Below, one piece after another: positions 48,841-60,139 of a stretch of 64,000 nt of DNA. Position numbers and translations under genes: made by a program. How positions within the stretch are numbered: the first letter of the stretch is position 1; every line of letters begins with the position of its first letter. The notes beneath the pieces are model-generated. The model was not told the DNA's origin and did not search any database. It saw only the letters and a list, made by a program, of their open reading frames with translations. Source of the stretch: Chelonoidis abingdonii (Eukaryota; Chordata; Testudines; Testudinidae). The stretch is from assembly GCF_003597395.2 (NCBI RefSeq), contig NC_133773.1, positions 129,723,452 to 129,787,451 of the forward strand, read 5' to 3'.

Positions 48841-49521
48841 TCTCTTCTTCAGACTGGACTCTGGGTCGAGTATCGCTTTCAATTAAGGAGTGGTGATCTC
48901 ACCCAGCTCTGGGCTCTCCCTACTGAGCGGAGTTAGGCACAAGCAGACATAGGGTCGGAGTGTAGATGTTGCACGAATGCAAACTGCTGACGCCAAATGC
49001 TGCATCATCTTCTGGACTGTCTGAACCAATCGCAATGTGAGGAAAGGTGAATCGATGACACGGTAGTGGCTCCGGATATAAATTTCAGGCTGGATGGGGA
49101 ACATGGGGCAGAGAAAGAGCGGACAGGCAATGAAGCTTGACCTGAGGGTACTAGATAAGCGGACGCGGTTGAGGGTTGGGCTAGCCGTACATGAGCCAAG
49201 ATCATAGCGAATGTACGGGAATGCAGACAGGTATCCTCAAATAGTGACACTTCGTTTGTGATAGAGCCGGTAGCCTGCCATCCGGTCTGCCACAAGCTAC
49301 AAAGAGCTGAATGGGGCGAACCTTCAGAAAGGGATATTCTCTTGATACTAAAGCACGGCGAGAAAACCCTTGCGCGTTTCTACGGGTGTCAGCTGTATCG
49401 GTTCACGACGTCCTTGATGCGTGCACCGGATATGCATATCGCGCGAATAGAAGACTGAGTGAAGGAGGACAGTATTACCCTACAATCTGAGTTGTTCGTT
49501 GATTGACGATGAAGGCGAAAA

Positions 49522-50160
49522 TCACTTAGGCGAGGGGAAGTGATTGGGGTTGTAAGGGCTCGACAGCTGTACCTTGTCCTTATGGAACACCGTATACGGG
49601 GGCTCCGCTGTCAGGGCCCGAAGCTCAGATACTCGTCTTGCCGAAGTAATAGCGACGAGGAAGGCTGTCTTCCAGGAAAGGTACAGCAGCGAGCAGGTGG
49701 CTAGTGGTTCAAAAAGAGCACCCATAAGCTTGGCTAGCACCAGGTTGAGTTCCCAGGTAGGTGTCAGGCGTCTAACTTGTGGGTACAAGCGTTCCAATCC
49801 CTTGAGGAACCTTGAAACTATGGGGTGAGAAAAGACTGATCGGCCATTTTCCCCTGGGTGGAAGGCAGAGATGGCTGCCAGATGCACCTTTATGGAAGAG
49901 ACCGCTAGGCCTTGTTCTTTCAGGGACAGAGGTAGTCCAGGACAGTAGGAACTGACACCTGCGTGGGGACTGAGTTATGTTGAGCGCACCAGCAGGAGAA
50001 ACACTTCCACTTGGCCAGATACGTCATCATAGTGGAAGGCTTCCTACTGCCCAAGAGCACCTGTTGGACCGAGGCAGAGCAACGCAACTCAGACTGGCTC
50101 AACCACGCAGCAACCATGCTGTGAAGTGAAGAGACTGCAAGTCCGGATGGTGAAGTCTGC
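49522..50160 (-). pseudogene. DIRS tyrosine recombinase, copy A
   Basis: The N-terminal core-binding part is at about 50160-49920 (SVQQVLLGSRKPSTMMTYLA, then KWKCFSCW), ending at a stop at 49920. The catalytic part continues in a new frame from 49887: HLAAISAFHPGENGRSVFSH, then ATCSLLYLSWKTAFLVAITS and ARRVSELRALTAEPPYTVFH. The Arg of ARRVSEL corresponds to the first catalytic arginine. The H..R and tyrosine boxes should lie below 49522 but that stretch is noisy and I cannot see them. The recombinase would integrate circular cDNA without target duplication (family knowledge). It overlaps the RNase H reading frame, as in other DIRS. Confidence 0.8.
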
Positions 50161-50656
50161 CAAAGTCCTACGTTATGAGATCTGGCCAGAGTGGCAGGGG
50201 GATCGGGTCTGTCACTGAGAGGTCGAACAACATGGTGTACCAGTGCTGCCTCGGCCACGCTGGGGCGATCAGGATCAGGTGGGCACTGTCCCTGCAAAAC
50301 TTGAGTAGGACTCTGTGGACCAGCAGGAACGGTGGAAAGGTATAGAGTAGGTGCTTCTTCCACAGGATGAGGAAAGCGTCTGATAGGGAGTGCAGGGAGT
50401 GTCCCTGGAAGGAGCAGAACACTTGGCATTTCCTGTTCTCTCAGGAGGCAAAGAGGTCTATGTGGGGAAATCCCCACTTCCAGCAAACAGAATGGATGAC
50501 ATCTGGACGAACCGACCACTCGTGAGACAGGAAGGATCTGCTGAGGTGATCCGCCAGAGTGTTCTGGACTCCTGGGAGAAAGGACACTACCAAATCGATT
50601 GAGTGGGTTATGCAAAAGTCCCAGAGGTGGAAGGCTTCTTGACAAAGGAGAGAGGA

Positions 50657-51669
50657 TCATGCTCCACCCTGCTTGTTTATGTAAAACATGGCCGTCGTGT
50701 TGTCTGTGAACACTGATACACAATGGCCTTGGAGATCCTCTCGAAACACCTGGTATGCTAGACGCACCGCCCTCAGCTCCCGCACATTGATGGGTAAGGC
50801 TAGCTCTTGAGTTGACCAGAGGCCTTGAGTGCAGAGGCCCTCGAGGTGAGCACTCCAACCCAGAGATGATGCATCCGTGATTAGGGCCATCGAGGGTTGC
50901 AGTGGGTGGAATGGCATCCTGCACAGACTAGAGTGGGATTTAGCCACCAGGGTAGGGAGCCCAGAACCTTCTGGGGAATAGTGAGCACCGAGTCCAGGCT
51001 GTCCCTGCGTAGCCGGTATACTGAAGCAAGCCAGGTTTGAAAGGGACGGAGACGTAGCCTGGTGTGTTTGGTCACAAAGGTGCAGGAGGCCATGTGACCT
51101 ACTAGGCTGAGGCAGTTGTGCACCGACGCTGTCGGGAAGCTTTGAAATCCTCGAATAATTGTAGCCATTACTTGAAAACGCGACTGCGGGAGGTGGGCTC
51201 TGGCCAGATTGGAGTCCAGAACCGCTCCAATGAAGTCTATTCTCTGCGAGGGTGTCAGAGTAGTCTTCTCTGTGTTCATTAGCAGACCTAGGCTCCTGAA
51301 GAGGTCTTGGACGATGCACAGGTGATGTGACATTTGTAACTGGGATGTCCCTCGAATGAGCCAATCGTTGAGATACTGGTAGATGTGTACCCGACGACAC
51401 CGGAGGGAGGCGGCGACTACTGCCATGCATTTCGTGAACACTCGCGGGGCCGTAGAAAGGCCGAACGGAAGTACGGTGAACTGAAAGTGTTGATGGTTGA
51501 CCATCTGTGTGGTGGGTAAATTGCAATGTGGAAATATGCGTCCTTCATATCGAGGGCGGCATACCAGTCTCCCGGATCCAGGGAGGGGATAATGGTCCCC
51601 AGGGTTACCATGCGGAACTTCAACTTTATCATGAATTTGTTGAGTTCTTGCAGGTCTAGGATCGGTCAT
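50657..51669 (-). pseudogene. DIRS reverse transcriptase/RNase H, copy A
   Basis: Copies element RNA into DNA. The RT palm begins in one frame at 51632: LKFRMVTLGTIIPSLDPGDW, with motif A as YAALDMKDAYFHI (catalytic Asp present). After a frameshift and small deletion near 51490-51530 the other frame gives FQFTVLPFGLSTAPRVFTKC (motif B region), then YLNDWLIRG, where the usual YLDD has Asn at its first Asp (AAC near 51370). RNase H follows in the 51526-50657 frame: ITDASSLGWSAHLEG, ELRAVRLAYQVF and VFTDNTTAMFYINKQGG, with the acidic residues intact. Upstream, KGFYSCYFLILKAKGGL lies in the 52154-51666 frame and should be continuous with the RT. At least three frame changes. Overlaps the recombinase frame. 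Confidence 0.9.
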
Positions 51670-52193
51670 AGACCTCCCTTTGCCTTGAGGATTAGGAAGT
51701 AGCAGGAATAAAACCCCTTGCCCCTCATGTCTTTTGGCACCTCCTTATGGCTTCCCATGCTAGGGAGAGACAGGAACCTCTGTAAGAGGAATTGCTCATG
51801 AGAGGAGGTCCCTGAAGGGGGACGGGAGGCAAGGTGGGAAGGTGGGGTTTGAAACAAAACTGGAGGTGGCATCTTCAATATCCACCGTGCGCAGTCCCAG
51901 TGATTCGGGAAGGTTAGCTGGGACCAGGCGGAGGAATGGGAGAGGTGGGTTGACAAATGGAGGAAAAGGATCCGGAAAAGTTTAACGGTGGGCCGTCCTT
52001 CAGGCATCCCCATCAAAAGTTCTGCTTGGGCCCTGCTTGGTGGTTTAGGGGGGCCTGATTTTTGTGCCCCATTTGGGGCCAGACTGCCTCCGACGATTCC
52101 CCTTACCACACCTTCTTTGCTTAAAGTTTCCTGACGCAGCCTTAGACTGGGCATAAAGGGCGGTATGGGCTGCGTCTGAAGGTCCTGCTTGGG

Positions 52194-52947
52194 TCACTGC
52201 GTGTGCATCTTTCCAGCAATGTGCTTATTTGATGCGATTGTCCTCAGACTTTGCAATCTGGGGTCCAGTCTTGTCTGAGAAAGGCCCTGGCCTTCAAAGG
52301 CAAGTTCCTGAATAGTTGTGTAATTCAGGGGAAGGCCTGGAGGACCTGGAGCCAGGAGATTATGCCTCATCGTCACTCCTGACACCAAGTTCTGGCTGCA
52401 GGATGTCCACTGCATCCAAGAAAGGGCTTGGAGGAAAGGGTCTTGCCACCTTTTTTACTTCTCCTCAAGAGGGCCGTAAATTTTCTTGGACCGGACTCTG
52501 GGAAAGAAGGCCGTAAACCCCAAAGACACGTAAGTTATACCTGCTAGAGGCGTTGCACCAAGTGAAGGCCGGTCGAGTTTAATTGCAGGATGCCGCCACT
52601 CACTGACTAGGAGCAGGGCGCGCAGAACGCTCCCTGGCATCTGCACTATAGGAGAGCAAAGGAGTTGGGGTGGAGTGTAGAGATTATTCATCCCTTTGGA
52701 GGGGACCATGTATTCTCTCTCCTACTTCCCCTGGGCTGGTGAGGGGAATGAGGCTGGGATTGCCAAAGGTTGGTTCCACACTTGCCTGTTTATGGTGCGG
52801 ATTAAACGGGGGAGCCACTCTAGTAGGTGCGTCAAGCCGAAAGGATGTCCACTTACAAGGTCCTCTATTTTCCAGGGAACCTCCTCCACCTGTTAAGTAT
52901 ATTGAAGCCATCGTCTTCAAGAGGTCTTGATGACCCTTAGGGATCAA
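52194..52947 (-). pseudogene. DIRS gag-like core, copy A (broken)
   Basis: Only shreds remain. The frame at 52415-52194 has QELAFEGQGLSQTRLDPRLQ, corresponding to the DLPFEGQ...LFSEK.DKHLHSLK region of copy B. The frame at 52947-52684 has ASIYLTGGGG... and is probably off-frame. The region is placed by position between the N-terminal gag and RT. Confidence 0.5.
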
Positions 52948-53550
52948 ATTGGCGGAGGGCTGAGGAGATGTTCTCTAGCCACAGGCTCTAAGTTAGGCGA
53001 CGCGAGCGGAGGAGACCAAGGACCGGAGGATCCTGTGGGGGCTCATGTTCTGTGAGGACTCATGTGCGTTCAGGTGGACCGTTTGCGGTATCTGCCAGAC
53101 TGGATATCGGAACGGCGTATCAATCCCGTGTCCATGGGGGGGTGGCGGAACGGCACGCTTACTTCGCTGCGCTTTCCGCACCCGGTTTACTCTGAGACGG
53201 GCCGATCGGCGAACACCGAAACGATTGCACACCTTTGTTGGGGTTTGGGGTATGAGCACCATGGTGTTCCAGAAGGACAGTGATGGGTCCCTCGCTCAGC
53301 GGCGCTGCTGGCTAACTCGGAGGGAAGATATATTCATGGCTGGGGACAAATCTGGGAGCGGCTCCTCTGGTAGGGGTGCTACAACTTGGACACACGTGTG
53401 TGTCTCTACGGCCCCGGTCGGTGCTGACAGACCCTTGGGGGACTTGGTTGTGTTGTCTTTCCGGCGGATCAGGAGAAGGGTTACGGAGGATCTATAATGG
53501 TACCGGCGAGCGAGACCAGAAAGAACCTGCGGACGTAGCGTCCGGAGAGG

Positions 53551-54501
53551 TCACTTGGGATGTGATCCCTTCGCCTGGAATTGGCTCGCGAAGATTGCGT
53601 GGGACGTGAATTGGTTGCCGGGAGTCAGATCAGTACCGTGAGTATCTGGCAGGCGAACGGGAGGCCGAGTGATACTGCGAGTGCGACTGGTACCGCGATG
53701 GAGAGCGGTGCCGGGACTGCGGGCGGCTTCGGGACCAGGATCGGTGGCGTGACCGAGGTCGTCGGTGGAACCAAGATCTTGAATGATGCCTCTTGGCGGC
53801 TCCCACAGAGGGCAGCATCTCAAGACAGGCTTGCCAATAGATTGAATGACCCGCACCGGCGGTGCCAGGGGTTGAGGCAGCGTGGTCTCTGTCATCACGA
53901 TCAACTCCCGTGCCGTGGAGAAGGTCTCCGGCAAGGATGGGAGAGTGAGCTCGACCATGGCGTGAGCCGGGGAGCTTTTGGGCACAGGACTCAACAGCTC
54001 TTGTGGGACCGGAATCAACGGTGATGCACTCTGCGGTGCCGCACTCGGTGGTGCCGCGGCAGATGACGGTGCCGGGCGATCCGTCATCGATGGGCGCTCC
54101 TTCTGTGGTGTGGGTGGTGCCGAAGCTGCCGGAGTGCTGTGCTGTTTCCTGGGCCTCAGGGACGGGGAGCGGTGCTGAGCAGACATCGGTGCCGGTGAGG
54201 GTCGGTGCCGTGACCCTTTTGCGGTACCGGAGCGGTCCAGAGCCGAAGGGGCGCTCCTCACAGATGCAGGCTGTTGAGCGCTCGGTACCAACGTTGCAGG
54301 GCTAAGTGCCGCCTCCATGAGAAGCTGTTTCAGTCGAAAGTCCCACTCTTTCTTCATCCTCAGTTTAAATAACTTACAGATGCAGCACTTTTCAGGAAGG
54401 TGGGATTCCCCTAGGCACTTGAGGCAGGAGTGGTGGGGATCCCCTATTGGCATCGGCTTTTGGCATGCTGAGCACGGTTTGAATCCCGGTGACCTGGGCA
54501 T
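53551..54501 (-). pseudogene. DIRS gag-like N-terminal ORF, copy A
   Basis: A 316-codon frame opening at ATG 54501. Residues 1-45 hold a cysteine-rich cluster (CSACQKPMPIGDPHHSCLKC followed by LPEKCCICK), pairs of CxxC with HHSCLxC between, plausibly zinc-binding. The middle is Ser/Pro/Ala-rich low complexity. Near 53818-53630 another minus frame reads RS-rich protein (SRHRSWSRSRPQSRHRSP and SRSPARYSRY), which looks like the real continuation, so the 316-codon frame shifts before its end. The probable role is packaging of element RNA. No nucleocapsid CCHC knuckle of the retroviral spacing is seen. Confidence 0.7.
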
Positions 54502-54659
54502 GAGCCCAGCATCGAGGTGGAGGAAAGGGGCTAATCCTCGATCCCCCTTTCAATTATGTACACTAACTATATATATACAAAAACTAACACTAACTACAAA
54601 CTCGAACTATCAACACAATTAACAGTAAAGAACGAGTCAGCTAGGGAAGTGGAGATCAG

Positions 54660-54885
54660 CAAAGCTGCGCTCCACAGTTGCAATGACCGTCACTGGCAGT
54701 AAGAAGGAACTGAGGGGCCATTCGGTTGGCACGGGTATATATCCGGCGCCATAACGGCACCACTCCAGGAGGCGACCCAGCCGACCCACCGAGTGTTGCT
54801 AGGGTAAAAATCTTCTGATGAACGTGCACGCGGCACACGCACACCTAATTGGAATCGACATGAGCAAGCACTCGAAGAAGAACAG
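54660..54885 (-). repeat. DIRS inverted terminal repeat, right end of copy A
   Basis: Read on minus: cttcttcgagtgcttgctca, tgtcgattccaattaggtgt, cagaagatttttaccctagc, aacactcggtgggtcggctg, ggtgccgttatggcgccgga, tatatacccgtgcc. The same order appears on + at 63656-63810. A TATA-like ggatatatacc is conserved in both copies and is a candidate promoter for the element (inference). Confidence 0.78.
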
Positions 54886-54892
54886 ATTGTTT

Positions 54893-55812
54893 AGTGTAAG
54901 TAGTTAACACATATTTCAAAGGACCATTCAAGGTGAAGTGGCCGATTATGCCTTAATAACAGTTATGTGGGTGAAACCAGACAATCATTACACTCTCGAA
55001 TGAACTCACACAGAAAAATGATAAAAGACAAAAACACTCTATCACCTGTCAGTGAACACTGCATAGCTGACCTCTCAGTCCTCATCTTCAAAGGAAACCT
55101 GCACAACACCTTCAAAAGACGCTGCTGAGAACTTAAATTCATTACTTTGCTAGATACTAAAAATCACGGACTGAATAGAGACACTGGATTTATGGCTTAT
55201 TACAGCAATCTATGACTCACTAACCACTACACGCAGCTGTTTTTTCCTCTCTTCTTCTTTCCCCCTTATGACTGGAGAGTTGTTCACCGGCCTTTTTACC
55301 TTGAATGGTGCCTTGGAATATGTGTTAACAAGTTATGATAAACAAGCTGTTCCACCTTGCATTTAGCTGTGACACTCTGAGGGCTTGTCTACACTTAAAA
55401 CAATACAGTGCCACAGATGTGCTACTGTAGCACTTCAGTGTAGACAGTACCTATGCCAATGGGCAGGGTTGCCCCTTTAGCATAGGTCATCCACCTCCCC
55501 AAGAGGTGGTAGCTAGGTTGATGGAAAAATTCTTCCATTGACCTAGGGCTGTCTAGATTGGGACTTACGTTGGCTTAACTACACCACTCGGGGTATGGAT
55601 TTTTCACATCCCTGAGCAACATATTTAAACTGACCTAATTTGATAGTGGTAGACAAGGCCTCACTACATGTCCCAGACCTGAAGAAGAGCTCTGTGTAGC
55701 TCGAGAGCTTGTCTCTCTCACCAACAGAAGTTAATCCAATAACAGATACTACCTCACTCCCCCTTGTCCATCTAATATCCTGGGACCAATACAGCTAAAA
55801 CAAGACTGCATA
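54893..55812 (+). mobile_element. Penelope-like element, 3' end (family 1), split by a MITE
   Basis: Contains the C-terminal end of a PLE ORF with a GIY-YIG tail region: DLSVLIFKGNLHNTFKRRC, KFITLLDTKNHGLNRDTG, FMAYYSNL, with stops between (about 55067-55215). The 3' UTR continues to 55380, is interrupted by the MITE at 55381-55660 and resumes with cccagacctgaagaagagct, ctctcaccaacagaagttaa and tgggaccaatacagct. PLEs copy via RT plus a GIY-YIG endonuclease (family knowledge). The upstream RT is not here; the DIRS copy A begins at its left border. Confidence 0.82.
55381..55660. mobile_element. Harbinger-type MITE inside a PLE
   Basis: Left end gggcttgtctacacttaaaa, right end gatagtggtagacaaggcc, inverted. 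Interior gaggtggtagctaggttgat and ggatttttcacatccctgag match the MITE at 1895-2151 in opposite orientation. Flanking trinucleotides are tga and tca, not identical, so the duplication has mutated or the border is off. Confidence 0.82.
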
Positions 55813-57530
55813 TAGTATCATTATTCAAGTTCTTCAAAGATCTTACCAGAGTCCTCCAGCAGAGAGAAGGAAGTGCTATTTCTAATGTAAAAAGCAAATA
55901 GAAAATCAGACTTTCCTTTTTTGAATGATACGGAATTGGAAAATAATACTAATAATGAATAATATAGTAAATAGAATGTGCATCTACACATCATAAAAAG
56001 TAACATTTATTTAATGAATCAGATCTCAATTATATTGGTGTAATTCTGTAGTAAAATTACTATCGATTTACAGTATATTGGTGTAACTGAGATCCGAATC
56101 TGACTCACAGTCCTCGTATGGAGGGATGGATGTAGTGGAACTGCAAATACCATAATTACCACCAAAATTCCAAAACAACACTGTTCCATTTTAGGATGGG
56201 CTGAGTACTAATTTAGGGCCCAATCCTGCAATCATTTAGGGCCAGATTTTCATATCCTTACTAATACTTATTAGTTTTTCTACTCTGACCCTGATGCTGC
56301 AAAACACTTACTTGTGGCCTGACAGTGACGTAAATGCTTGACCCCATCCCCATTCAAGCTCAACTTTAAACACACGCTTAGGTACCATTAATTTCTATGG
56401 GATTTAACCATGTGTAACCATCAGTGAAGCAGATGCTTAAATTCTGCTGAGCCAGAGCCTCTGTGAGCAATCTCACTGACTTCAGCAGGACTATTTGTAG
56501 GTTAAGGTATTATTCATCATGAATAAGGGGATCAGAATCTGACCCTTAGGGTGAAATTCAAAGAGCTTAAGTGGTACACAGGAGAACTACTGTCTTGCAA
56601 AGGGATGAATTGCTATTAAGAGTGGTGCTTACTATTGAGAGCAACCCCATGGGGTAAAGTTACTTACATTCATGGGATTTCTCAGAATCAGGCTCTTATT
56701 CTGTATCTTAAGTTGTTTGAGTGTAACAGTGACATCTGCTGGCTAAGCTATTGCACACGGAGCTTAGTTCACGTAGCTAAACTGGTAGTGCTTTAGTGAT
56801 AATAATTGGCGGTCCCCGACTTAAACCTTCAAATCCCAGGACTTGCCATTCATTGCAGCCTCACCAGGGGTTTTTTGATTGAATCGCAGTCCTTGAAATC
56901 AGCAGGTTTATCAATTCCAGTCTCCTGTAAAATCAAAAGATCAAAAAAATCCTTCAAACCAGAGTAAAAAATCATTGGCCAGTAACAAGTAACAGCAAAT
57001 TAATCCTTTATAGACCTCTCTTTGCTCGGGGATACTGTAACACAGAATATTTGGCATCCCAGTGCTCAGAAATATCACTCCTTTTCAGTATGTTGGATTG
57101 ATTTTATGAGGGTGATGATCATGGAAATAGATGCATCCTGACTCTTCTTCAAACACCTTAACGTGAACATTGAGCACTCCTTTCCCACTCACTGCAGTAC
57201 AGCGAAGGGCAGTGGTAGGAACTCAGACACTGTTGAAGGATTTTCACACCTTGATCCTTGGATGTATTTTCTGTGTACTTCTGTTGTCCCTGGTAGCTGC
57301 TGCCAGGAGCTAGGAGCATAATATGCCTGCATAGCAATTACTCACCATTGTGTGTGAGGAGTTCACAATCTGTCTCAAAGCTTTTAAAAATGGGACCCAC
57401 ATCACACATCAGTGCTGCTATAATCTGGCATGATTTAAATAGGTTCTAACTGAGTAGTTTCACATTAGATAATCAATAACAATACTGAGAAAAGAGACAA
57501 ATATGTTTTTTTAAAAAGCATATAGCTAAA
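55813..57530. other. Unassigned sequence with foldback relics
   Basis: The 56016-56100 hairpin (cagatctcaattatattggt against attggtgtaactgagatcc) and a decayed relative of the 5981 foldback at 56320-56465. Otherwise nothing recognised. Confidence 0.5.
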
Positions 57531-57982
57531 AGCAGCAAAGAATCCTGTGGCACCTTATAGACTAACAGACGTTTTGGAGCATGAGCTTTCGTGGGTAAAT
57601 ACCCACTTCGTCAGATGCATATAGTGGAAATTTCCACGGGCAGGTATACTAAATGAAGCAGCCAGAAGATAATGAGGTTAGTTCATCAGGGAGGATGAGG
57701 CCCTGTTCTAGCAGTTGAGGTGTGGAAAACCAAGGGAGGAGAAACTGGGTTTTGGTAAGTTGGCAAGCCATTCACAAGTCTTTGTTTAATCCGAGCTGAT
57801 GGTCGGTCAATTCGCAAGTGAACTGAAGCTCAGACCAGTTTTCTCTTTGAAGTCTGTCATGAAGTTTTTTGCTGTAGGATGGCCACCTTAAGATCTACTA
57901 TAGTGTGGCCAGGGAGATTGTTTGGAAGTGTTCTCCTACAAATTTTTGTATATTGCCATTCACTATATCCTGATTTGTGTCC
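57531..57982 (-). mobile_element. Penelope-like element, 3' end (family 2)
   Basis: On + it starts agcagcaaagaatcctgtgg, caccttatagactaacagac, gagcatgagctttcgtgggt, then cagggaggatgaggccctgt, gggaggagaaactgggtttt, ggatggccaccttaagatct and ctatagtgtggccagggaga. Read on minus it encodes the end of a GIY-YIG-type endonuclease region (shreds: GHTIVDLKVAILQQKTS) with stops. Similarity to the known family stops near 57982, where DIRS copy B begins. The same terminal sequence forms the hairpin at 22721-22886. Confidence 0.85.
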
Positions 57983-59187
57983 GCAGTTAATGGACAATAT
58001 CCTGCACCAAAAAAACAGCCCTCGGTTGCTCCGTCACTCCACACCGCAGAGAGGGTGATTCAAGTACCGGACCGGCCTAGATCCCCGGAACCTTAGTGGA
58101 GATTGCGCCTCCCCTCTACATGGAGGCATTCGAGGTGGCCTCAGACTTGATGGACTCACCGCTGCCGTGTCTCCTAGCACCATAGTCGGGAGTTGCCTAC
58201 CCCGGCCCGTCCCAGTACAATGAGGGGCAAGCCGGACTGCTGTCGCCTCCCTCGCCCCACTCCAGATGCCGCTGGGTGCACTGCGACCCAGAATGGAGGC
58301 TCCCCGCCACCTAGCAATCGCTCTCCAATGGCATGGGTTGCTGGTCCCCCCCAGTCCTTTACTCAGAGACTTCAACCAGGGAGACTTCTACCCACTCCAG
58401 GCTCGGTTGCTGGCAGAGATTGGTTTTCGGGGGTGAGCCACCAGTGTTACCCCACCAGTGGCAGAGCAATGGCATCCACCACAGCAGTGCTGTTTGGGAC
58501 AGCGCTCGGCCTACCACCCAGTCCGAGCATGGCATTTTGTCTTGGTATCAAGGGTCAGCCTCGTTCCTCAGACATCGGTGGCCCCAGCCAGTTGCCTCCT
58601 CCACTGGTACACCGTCGCTGACCCATGTGTTACAGGGCAATTTGTACACATATCCATTAGCCTTGAGTTGTTTTATATGGCGAGCATACCAAGTTCAGCA
58701 ACCCCATAGGCCGGGCAGCAAGCACCGGCCAGTGACACAGTTCAGGCTCAACAGGCATCGTCCGATACTCCAAGCTGCTCACTGGCGACCCTGGTACCGG
58801 TCATGGTGCTGCATTCAGAATCAGAAAAAAAAAAAAAAAAAACCCGCCTGCAAACACAAGTATTGTCGTGCCACAGGACCGAAGGGCTACATGACTGAGG
58901 AAGGTCCGTCCAAGTAATGTTCCTTGTCTTCTACCCCAGAACGAAGCGTCTCGCGGGCCCGCTGTGGCACGGCCCTGGAGGACACTCGGATCCTCCAACA
59001 ATTGCCCGGTGAGCACTCAGAGCCTCGCATCCAGCTGAGGAAATCGAGGGTGGATGCGGATCCGAGTAGTAGACATCTGGCCCCTCAGGCCATCCAGGTG
59101 CTCTCCACTTGATCAAAGCCATAGTGGATATGTCCTTGCACCTTAAGGCACGAACACTTGTAACACTCTCCCCCACCCTGACTCCCT

Positions 59188-59865
59188 GTGTGGTGGATGC
59201 AGCCAACATGGAGCATCAAGGGTTTCAGGGGTCAACACCAAATGAATAGGGCTCAAAAGACTCGACTCTTGGTAGAAAGGTGTGGCTCTAACGGCAGGCC
59301 TCATCAACTCCGTATTGCCAACCAACAGGCAATCATAAGCCGATATGATCATAACACATGTTCAGCCATGTCGAATTTTACAGAGCTCCTTCCCCAGGAC
59401 TCGAGGTCAGAATTTTCAGCCCTGGTGGAAGAGGGGAAACTGATCTCCCGAGCCTCTCTTCAGGCGGCCCTAGACGCGGCGGACTCAGCCTTGCTCACCC
59501 TGGTCACGGGCCTGGTCATGAGGCGGGGAGCCTGGCTTCAGGTCTCAGGCCTTCACTATGAGGTCCAGCAGACCATTCATGACCTCCCCTTTGAGGGGCA
59601 GATCCTGTTTTCAGAAAAAATGGACAAGCATCTCCATAGCCTAAAGGACTCGAGGGCCACGCTTCGCTCGCTGGGCTTGCATACCCCTGCGACCCAGCGC
59701 AGGCAGTTTAGGCCGCAGACAGCCCCACGCCCCTACCAGCCTCAGACTCACCAGGAGCTAGGGCGCAGGTGGGGCAGAAATGGCAGGAGGCATCACCAAT
59801 GCCACCCCTCCAGCCAGGCGTCCGGTCAATCAAGACCGTCATCGGGGCCTAGGCCCCCTATTTGA
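59188..59865 (+). pseudogene. DIRS gag-like core protein, copy B
   Basis: A 225-codon open frame. From about residue 45 it matches the DIRS gag core: QLRIANQQAIISRYDHNTCS, then LLPQDSRSEFSALVEEGKLI, LQAALDAADSALLTLVTGLV, MRRGAWLQVSGLHYEVQQTI and DLPFEGQILFSEKMDKHLHS. It ends in a basic tail (QRRQFRPQTAPRPYQPQ and GRRWGRNGRRHH). The first 40 residues look off-frame and an upstream frame is broken, so ATG 59188 is not the true start. The role is presumed structural. Confidence 0.72.
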
Positions 59866-60139
59866 TGGGACGGAGGAGGGCGACCTACCTATCGAGACTC
59901 TGGATCCTTCTACCCCTACCTTTGGGTCACATCTGTCCCCCTTCTACTGTGCCTGGTCCCAAATCACGCCGGACAGCTGGGTGCTCCGCACAGTAGAGAA
60001 GGGATATTCTATCCAGTTTTCCTCCCTCCTGCCCCACCAGCCCCACTCCCTGTCCCTTTCAGGGACCTGTCTCACAAGCAACTTCTAATTCAAGAAGTGA
60101 AGTCCCTCATGCAGGGAAAGGCAATGGAGGAAGTCCCTC

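Larger units (their letters stand above)
48230..54885 (-). mobile_element. DIRS-type tyrosine-recombinase retrotransposon, copy A
   Basis: Read from 54885 downwards: a terminal repeat (54660-54885), a gag-like ORF (54501-53551), a gag core relic (about 52947-52194), reverse transcriptase and RNase H (52154-50657), a tyrosine recombinase (50160-49522), noisy 3' sequence (49520-48930), and an inverted copy of the terminal repeat (about 48392-48840). DIRS elements differ from LTR retrotransposons by having a tyrosine recombinase instead of a DDE integrase and inverted termini; both features are visible here. The stretch 48230-48345 is a noisy minus-strand PLE tail like 63530-63625 and is flank, not element. 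RT motif C is mutated and there are several frameshifts, so the copy is not autonomous. It appears inserted into PLE sequence. Confidence 0.85.

Noticed and set aside
47315..49458. Small frames in the noisy stretch
   Set aside because: Sequence quality is too poor for any frame to be trusted; comparison with 62404-64000 shows indels throughout.
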